Assembly: GCA_018806985.1 (NCBI GenBank)
Contig: JADANN010000032.1
Coordinates: 1,447,501 to 1,511,500 of the forward strand
Direction: 5' to 3'
Origin: Angiostrongylus vasorum
Taxonomy: Eukaryota > Nematoda > Chromadorea > Rhabditida > Metastrongylidae
Length of the DNA: 64,000 nucleotides
The notes beneath the pieces were generated by a model, which saw only the letters and a program-made list of their open reading frames with translations, was not told the DNA's origin and ran no database searches. Shown piece after piece: positions 57,690 to 64,000 of the stretch. How positions within the stretch are numbered: the stretch's first letter is position 1; each line of letters begins with the position of its first letter. Both the position numbers and the translations under genes were made by a program.

Positions 57690-57755
57690 TTCTATCTCTC
57701 TTTCTCTTTCTCTCCTTCCCACTTCCTCTCTTTCTCTTTATGTTTCTCTCTACAC
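57690..57755. repeat. Pyrimidine-rich CTCTTT tract
   Basis: A T/C-rich simple-sequence tract with repeated CTCTTTCTCTTTCTCTC, unique in the window. Confidence 0.8.
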
Positions 57756-57767
57756 ATATATCTTTTA

Positions 57768-57870
57768 TGACCCGTCATCACATCTACCGTTCGCATTCCA
57801 GAATTTCCTGCGTTTGTTTCGTTTTCCTCGCACTTATCGTCCACAATGGTCTTTGAACGTTTCGCATCGT
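57768..57870 (-). mobile_element. SINE family B tail fragment
   Basis: GACCCGTCATCACATCTACC, TTCGTTTTCCTCGCAC and CCACAATGGTCTTTGAACG match the reversed B tail. The copy is cut off by the ATT repeat that follows; a reversed core or head remnant with GGCCAGATCGAAACACCATC appears after the repeat near 58,036. Confidence 0.65.
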
Positions 57871-57875
57871 ATAAC

Positions 57876-57925
57876 ATTATTGTTATTATTATTATTACTA
57901 TTATTATTATTATTACTATTATTAT
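57876..57925. repeat. ATT triplet microsatellite
   Basis: An interrupted (ATT)n run inside a degraded B SINE. Confidence 0.9.
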
Positions 57926-58105
57926 GGATGTTAACTTTTTGTAACCTTTTATTTGCTGCCTGCTTTAATTTCACTGCAGAGTGTGATTTGAAATACAACC
58001 ACAAAAACGCCGAGATCCTCACAAAACTTGGACTCCGGGCCAGATCGAAACACCATCACCCTTCCCGGAGGCTCGCGTATTACACACTACACCACTGGGA
58101 CCATT

Positions 58106-58162
58106 GGTTATTATTATCACCATTATTCTCATTATTATCACTACTATTGTTATTATTACTAA
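58106..58162. repeat. Second ATT triplet microsatellite
   Basis: (ATT)n with C interruptions, about 200 bases from the first run. Confidence 0.85.
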
Positions 58163-58294
58163 ATGACACTGCCCAACATTACATATATGTGTGTATACAC
58201 ATATAAGCAGAATAAATGAGCAGGTATAGCCGAAAATGAGATGCCTACATTTCACCTATTGTGGCTACAACATTTCTTATTTTTCTGATTTCAC

Positions 58295-58595
58295 ACCACT
58301 TGTCACGACACCTATTGTGCGGATCTCATCACTTCTCACACTCGATTCGTTTTCTTCGCATGCATCGGCCACAAAGGTCTCTGAACATTCTGCTGTTAAT
58401 TCAGTTGCTGCTTGAGGATTTCGCCTTCTTTATGAACATCATAGAATGGTGGTCAGTCGATCTTCTTGCAATCTTAGAAGAGAGCGGAGCTAAGGCTTCC
58501 CACGTGGATTGGAGGAGTGCGTTGGTTCGAGGTCGAACGAGCACCTTACGTCATGATGACAACTCCAACCACTGCGCTGTCCCACTCCCCCAATG
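58295..58595 (-). mobile_element. Diverged SINE family B copy
   Basis: On the minus strand it has GCGCAGTGGTTGGAG (A box), CTCGTTCGACCTCG (B box), and the B tail blocks GTTCATAAAGAAGGCG, AATCCTCAAGCAGCAAC and GAAGAAAACGAATCGAGTG. The core is missing. Confidence 0.75.
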
Positions 58596-59594
58596 TGCTT
58601 GGAATATATGACCTACAAGCTGCTCGCTTGAGCTTCCAACCTGGCTGACAGAAGATCAGGCGAAATACGGAGAAATACGAAGTGCAACAAGAAAGATTTT
58701 GAAAAGCATCGAGTACGGTGGACTACACCCACTCTTAGAGTGCAAGAGATTCTTTTGTATAACTGTAGTCGACTTAGAAACGTCTTAAATTCAGTCAAGG
58801 TAGGAAAGTTATGGAAGCCCTGACAGCCAAAACGTCCCATCTCAATAGCTAAAGACTCCTTGTGAGCTATACAGCACCTCGAGAACCTGAATTTGACATT
58901 CTACTGCGCCAAAGCTGTTGTGCTCGAGAGAATACGCGTTCAAAAAAAGCCTTATGATACGGCGAAAATATCTACAGATAACCAATGCAATAGTCAAGCA
59001 GAACTAATGCTGATTGATACCGACAAAATTTGTCAGAAAATTGCTCGATAGTGGAATCTCAAGAAACCCAATGTCTAGGGTAAACGGATTTGTCTCTGAA
59101 GTACTATTCACGAGGAATGGAAACGATGTCTTCGAATTCGCCAGTCTTGCATATCAATATTGGGATGCAATTCAATCAGCGATTTAGGTCCAAAAATTTA
59201 CAAGAAATAAAACAGTGTATGAGGAACTGACGATAGGGTCAATAGTCTAGTGATGAGGGGCGAGGAGCACACCAATCTCTGTCTAATCCATCAACTCACC
59301 TATTGTTCCCGCCGAAAATCTTGTGTATCTTAGCACTGGGATTACTTGGTCCTACAGAATATCAAGCGCACAGTAGCAAAACCATGTGGCAGATGATAAA
59401 ATTTTTTTTTATCGACTGTCCTAGAACAAATTGTGGTACTCTTTGTATAGCTCCATTAAGCAGATCACATGTGAGAACGCTGCACGAGACAAGAACAGAC
59501 GCAGATTTAGTAAGCAACAGCTCAAATTACTCCATGACCAACGGATGGACAGGTGTCATGCGCCATACCTGCTTCAAAAAGTTTACTTCCTCAT
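58596..59594. other. Right flank, no recognisable gene
   Basis: Only short frames; I see no repeat family and no domain. It could contain host sequence. Confidence 0.45.
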
Positions 59595-59710
59595 TGTGGC
59601 TAAGAGTAGTTCCTGATTGCGAAATTGTGGTGTACAGCAGGCGTTCACCTCAACTGAGAGCTAGCCCGACATTTTCATCTGTAATTCCAACTAAGAATCA
59701 ATTAATGTAG
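59595..59710 (+). mobile_element. Fragment of a family C repeat
   Basis: GTTCCTGATTGCGAAATTGT, GGTGTACAGCAGGCG, TCAACTGAGAGCTAGC, TTTTCATCTGTAATTCCAAC and TAAGAATCAAT follow the order of the family C 5' half. It is truncated after this. Confidence 0.6.
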
Positions 59711-60104
59711 CCTAAAGACTCCACCGATGAAAAAAAAAGCCCAACATTCAAGCAACCACATCCTTTGACTTGAATCCACAATTCGATACTCCTAGAACGC
59801 TTAAAGAAACACTCTAACGCCGTTTCACAAAGCAATTTATCTGTTCTACTTGGACTTCGTGCGGTCTTCAATTTCTTTTGTACGTCATTGCATCACTCTA
59901 TTGGTGAATTTAATTCATAAACCATCCATGATTTCTGACTGAGGTCGCTCGAGGTTACACCTTATTCGAACGTTACACGATGGTTTGGAAGCACTTTTTT
60001 CTCAACACGCACACTACCAATGATTTTTTAGCAAGGAAAAAAAAACAAAGCACAGTGCTATTCTTTTTACTTATCAGCTTACACGAGGTAGATAAACAAT
60101 TTTA

Positions 60105-60225
60105 TTCAGTTAACGTTTCGAGGTCTTCATCAGAGCCGATGATCCCATTCGATAGTCGACAGTTGCTCTTCGTCTCGGTGTGGCGTCTTCGCATTCGTAT
60201 CGAATTGGGTCTTCCTCAGCAGACC
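60105..60225 (-). mobile_element. Penelope-type terminal fragment
   Basis: It shares GTTTCG...TCTTC...CAGAGCCGATGATCC and GTGTGGCGTCTTCG with the fragment at 63,625. On the minus strand it contains an intact CTGATGA box followed by CTCGAAACGTT (60,110-60,137). No coding part is attached. Confidence 0.55.
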
Positions 60226-60677
60226 GTCTCTCCAATCAGTGGTGTTTTTTGGAAGAAAGAAGAATGGCATGCATTAAAGTTGGGAGATAAGATGATGAAG
60301 AAGACGTACTAAAAGGAATCCCTTTACTTCAACGGGCTTTTTATTTATTGCGAGTGCAAATCCACTCATTTATTCGTTAAATCCCCCCTTGTGTCTCTTC
60401 CATCTCATCTATGAAATGAGTCCGCTTATTCGTTTCCTTGTGAAATATTCCATTCACATTTTTTTAGATTTCTAAACAGAAATTTCTTAATGTTTTAATA
60501 ACGATGAAACAAAAAGAAGGAAACCTAGAGTGATTTTCGGATGGGAAACTTAGAAAATATCGTCTTTTCTTTTATTCTGTTTCAAGATTAATATGTAAAG
60601 AGCTGATAGGACTAAACAATATTGGGAAATGAAATAACTGGACATTGAGGGAAATTGTTGTTTTATCCTTATTTCTT

Positions 60678-60940
60678 GTGTAGCGCGGTGGTTAGAGGTG
60701 CCCTACAATACTTGAGTGACCTTTGGTTTAACTCCGTGTCCCCGGGTTCAGCAAGCACGCCATGTCTCCGTAGTTGAGCAAATTGGTACCACACTTGGTG
60801 CGAGGAGAGCAGCACTGATCTAATTTATCACAGAGCCACCGAAAGTCATTCCATACGACAGGCGTGGTCTCAATCACCTCTTACGATACTTCATGAAGGC
60901 GAATGCATGGCGCATTCGTCAGGGAATGTTTTTCACTGAC
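60678..60940 (+). mobile_element. SINE family A copy
   Basis: The head is TGTGTAGCGCGGTGGTTAGAGG, with a core AGTTGAGCAAATTGGTACCAC and a tail with GAATGCATGGCGCATTCGTC. It lies outside the palindrome and is moderately diverged. Confidence 0.82.
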
Positions 60941-61647
60941 GGCTTTTATTCTTTTTCACCTTCATTTTTTTTCTCTTCTATGGAATCCTTGAACAGTAAA
61001 AGCTATACCCTACCAAATCATGTAAAGTATCACTCTAGTTACGTTCGAAATGAGCACTCTATTCCTCAACTAGTGTTTGACTAAGTTATTCGAATTATTT
61101 TTGTCATTTTTGCAAAACTCTCATTATAAGTTGTATATGGTGTTAGATTTGTCCTATAGCCCTCAAGAGAATAGTCGACTGTCCATAGGATCCATTCTTT
61201 TCACTGTCGTCTTGAAAGAATCCAAGTCAAAATGCTGGAAACATCCCTCCAATCCACAAAGCCCTAACAACTGCATGTGAGGTGACCACATGTGACCTTC
61301 AGCGCACCGTTATCTCGAGTTTCTAGGGAAAATTAGTGAGTGCTTCCGTTTGCTGCCTTGTGAATACCTGTCTGCCAGAACAGTGATAGTTACTAACGCA
61401 TATTTACTTTTATCCTTGCTTTCAGCCTGAAGATATCAACTATCCAATAAGAGCCTCCTATTGCACGTCATTTTTCGGCACCAAATATTACTGCATTTAC
61501 CTTGTCTGTGTAATCATCAAGGTATTATATTCAACATGGCGATTATCGACAAATATCGTACCAGTCTTTTGAATGGAAACACTATCCAAAGGCTAAAACG
61601 TACTTTTTATCACCACATCGCACGATGTCCATGGGATAAATAAATGA
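60941..61647. other. Right flank between SINEs, nothing recognised
   Basis: Short frames only, no domain or repeat family visible. Confidence 0.45.
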
Positions 61648-61920
61648 TAAAGCTTTCAGCGTTGATCAATTCCTTAAGGATGCGCCATGAATTCGACTTC
61701 ATTAAGCATCGTCTGGAGGTGATTGAATGCATATCTAGCCTTTACAGTGACTTACGGTGGCCTACCGATGTATCGATCCAGTGCTGCTATCCTCACAGAC
61801 TGGTCGTCTGTACCAATTTGCCGACCTCGGAGGGATGGAAGTCTTAGTGAGCCACGGGCGCGGCGATCGATCCCATGTGTGTGTTGTAGGGTACCTCCGA
61901 CCACTGCGCCACACGCACCC
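61648..61920 (-). mobile_element. SINE family A copy, near full length
   Basis: The minus-strand head is GTGTGGCGCAGTGGTCGGAGG (excellent A box), with B box GGGATCGATCGCCGC, a core with GAGGTCGGCAAATTGG and a full tail with GAATTCATGGCGCATCC. Confidence 0.88.
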
Positions 61921-62267
61921 TTGTGTTCGTGGCATAGAACTCTTAATTTACCCACACTATGTCAAACCACTGGCCCACTAACTATACGTTGCCATTTTAT
62001 AATAGAATTCGCAGTGTAATTAGAAGAGCTGGCTGAAATAAAGCAACAACGCTCGATTTGTGAGTGTATCTTGAGATCCTTACAAAAGGTGAATGATTGG
62101 CGCCGAAGGTGTTTTTTCTTCAACGATTAATGGATTACGAAAACAGTTCAACCTGATGACATTCTTCATAAATTGAACCCACTAATCCTTTTTGTGCCTT
62201 CGTTTGTGCTCAATAATGTTTCAGCACGCAAAAGGAGTTTCCTCACATTCGTATTTTTTTTCTACAT

Positions 62268-62480
62268 AACCCGTCATCACATCTACTCTACGGACCTCCA
62301 CCACTTCTTGCATTCGATTCGTTTTCCTCTCACTCATCCTCCACAATGATCTTTGAACATTTCGCGTGTTATTTCAGCTGAATTTCTCCCTTCATCTTTT
62401 TTGTGAATGTTGCAAAAACGCTGGTCGAGTGAACTCGCCTTGCAATCTTGGATGCAGACGAGCTAAGTAAGGCGTTTCCC
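62268..62480 (-). mobile_element. SINE family B copy, tail half
   Basis: CCCGTCATCACATCTACTC, CTTGCATTCGATTCGTTTTC, CCACAATGATCTTTGAAC and GCTGGTCGAGTGAACTCGCC follow the reversed B tail order. The head and core are missing. Confidence 0.72.
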
Positions 62481-62937
62481 TCTTTCCGCATAATCGTATC
62501 AGCTCTCAATATTCTCCAGCATTGAAGGGATCATCTTGCTGAAGTGAAACCTCTTCATTACCGACTTTGCCAAATGTTAGTCCTCACATAATCAACTTCT
62601 TTTCCAAAAAAGAATTTGTTAAACGGAAACCAATGAGAAGAGCAAAATACTTCGAAATGCTAACAGCAATTTAATTGCATAATGGACCTATAGTGACACA
62701 CAGCAAGCAGCAGCGTACCTACCATTCATGCCCATATAACAATAGAGGAAAGCCTTTCTTACAATTCTCTCATATTCAGAACTGCTAAAGCACTTTAGTT
62801 GTTAAGAAGTTGTCTTCTATCATAAGGAAGTCAGAAAGCTTGCGGCGACGAAAAAATTGCTCAAACTCGATTAGGTCAGCTGCGAAAAACTGTGCCGAAA
62901 CGGAATCCGTTAGCACATTCACCAATAATGGATAAAA

Positions 62938-63215
62938 GATAGAGCTCTCAGCGTTGATCAATCCCCTGAGCGATGCGCTATGTATTCGACATCATTAACC
63001 ATCGTTGGAGGTAAGTGAACGCACATCTGGCTTTTACAATGACTCGCGGTGCCTTGCTGATTTATCGAGCAAGTGCTGCTATCCTCCTAGACAAGTCTGT
63101 TACCAATTTGCCGACCCCGGAGGCATGGAAAGCTTGGTGAGCCACGGGTTGCGGGGATCGATCCCCCTGTGTATGTTGCAGGGCACCTCCAACCACTGCT
63201 GCCGCACGCGCTCTT
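62938..63215 (-). mobile_element. SINE family A copy, near full length
   Basis: On the minus strand it has GCGGCAGCAGTGGTTGGAGG, GGGATCGATCCCCGC, CCGGGGTCGGCAAATTGG and ATACATAGCGCATCGCTCAG, and it ends with CAACGCTGAGAGCTC. Confidence 0.88.
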
Positions 63216-63624
63216 CTCCAGTAATGAAGTAGAAGAAAAGTTGAAAAGTTTATGCATTTATAGAACAGACATAACTCCATCGCCATAGGCGTAACAGTTT
63301 TCATCAAATATCGTTCCAATTTTAAATTCATTCGGAATCCACATCCTTAAAAAAAATGGGAAGGAAGATTGAATATAGGGGGAATATGATCGTGCCCTGC
63401 TGGACGAAATGCCACTTGTTCAGTTACACTCTATCAATTGCTTAGTTGGAAATGAAAGCTTTGACGCCAAGGTAGGCCTCATTATTTTTAAAAAGCTAAA
63501 ATTTCGTGTATAACAAGAGAAATTGCGGGCAAACACCTTCATATTTTTTTTACATCGAATAACGAATTCCGCAACCAACATGTATTCTTATCTTGATAAG
63601 CTTGTATGAGGTTGATAAGTATGC
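63216..63624. other. Right flank, nothing recognised
   Basis: Short frames only. Confidence 0.45.
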
Positions 63625-63745
63625 TTATTTCGGCTAACGTTTCGACGTCTTCGCCTTTATCAGAGCCGATGATCCGTGTCGGTGGTCCATAGTTGTTCGT
63701 TATCTCGATGTGGCGTCTTCGTTGTCGTACCGAGAGGGGATCTCC
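63625..63745 (-). mobile_element. Penelope-type terminal fragment with hammerhead-like motif
   Basis: On the minus strand 63,667-63,632 reads GGCT, CTGATAA, a G/C-rich spacer, GAAA, CGTT, AGCC. GGCT and AGCC pair as in the 8,774 motif. The fragment aligns with 60,105-60,225. No coding part is attached. Confidence 0.5.
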
Positions 63746-64000
63746 TTCAGTGAACACCGCACTAATGAGGCAAGCAGTTGTTGCTGATACCACTAGCCGC
63801 TGATAAAAAGTTTGTTCTTCAACGGATAATCCACCCTGTAGCAGCTGGTATTATGTTAGCTAACACAAAGGGAACAGCAAAACAACTTTCAAACTGACCG
63901 TCATTTAACCTCGGTAGTGAAATAATCAACATACAAATAATTCTAATGAAGTCCACAATGTGCACAGATATACCAGATTGAAGCAATGCCATCGCAGCAA

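Noticed and set aside
57814..58206. 130-codon leucine-rich frame
   Set aside because: It is produced by the ATT triplet repeats (runs of Leu/Ile codons) and a degraded SINE.
60150..60312. C-terminal part of the 110-codon frame near 60 kb
   Set aside because: It overlaps a Penelope-type terminal fragment on the other strand and has no recognisable domain.
1..64000. CRISPR arrays, bacterial operons, ribosome binding sites
   Set aside because: There is no regularly spaced short repeat and no prokaryotic gene organisation. The content is eukaryotic repeats.

Overview
This window looks like repeat-rich nuclear DNA from a metazoan, most probably a nematode and perhaps a strongylid or hookworm-type parasite. 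It is AT-rich, shows no bacterial gene organisation and has stop codons everywhere. It is packed with Pol III-derived SINEs, 5'-truncated RTE-type LINEs, Penelope-like elements with a GIY-YIG endonuclease, and a mariner fossil. The taxonomic guess is inference from the kinds of elements; nothing in the window proves it. I found no host protein-coding gene that I can name. Almost all short open reading frames are translations of repeats.

The dominant structure is a giant inverted repeat. About 25.7 kb (roughly 3,640-29,354) reappears as its reverse complement at roughly 30,754-56,470, around a unique spacer of about 1.4 kb (29,355-30,753). Paired positions sum to about 60,108-60,113 from end to end. 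Most arm differences I could see are one-base changes in homopolymer length. Substitutions cluster at the inner edge and at the outer edge, where identity fades inside a SINE copy on both sides. It is either a young or gene-converted palindrome or an assembly product; the unique spacer and the edge substitutions favour a real structure.

Layout: 1-353 holds a Penelope endonuclease fragment on the minus strand, and 354-3,453 is unassigned flank. The left arm contains three SINE-like families: A and B with tRNA-like heads, and C without one. It also has a decayed Penelope copy (8,700-9,890), a decayed RTE 3' end (10,880-11,480), a 23-bp perfect hairpin (13,851-13,904), a larger Penelope copy with inverted terminal repeats (23,107-25,460), a second RTE 3' end (25,490-26,310) and an N-terminal Penelope fragment (26,330-26,890). 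The right arm repeats all of this in mirror order. The spacer holds one unrecognised 143-codon ORF and an ATT-rich tract.

Right of the palindrome, 56,668-57,520 is a mariner transposase pseudogene abutting the last SINE of the arm. After it come more A, B and C copies, ATT triplet tracts, and two related Penelope-type terminal fragments (60,105 and 63,625). Short motifs resembling part of a hammerhead ribozyme core lie at or near the Penelope ends. The elements depend on each other as autonomous and non-autonomous retrotransposons would: Pol III promoters drive the A and B SINEs, while RTE and Penelope copies are the plausible past sources of reverse transcriptase. All RT, endonuclease and transposase copies seen here are broken.
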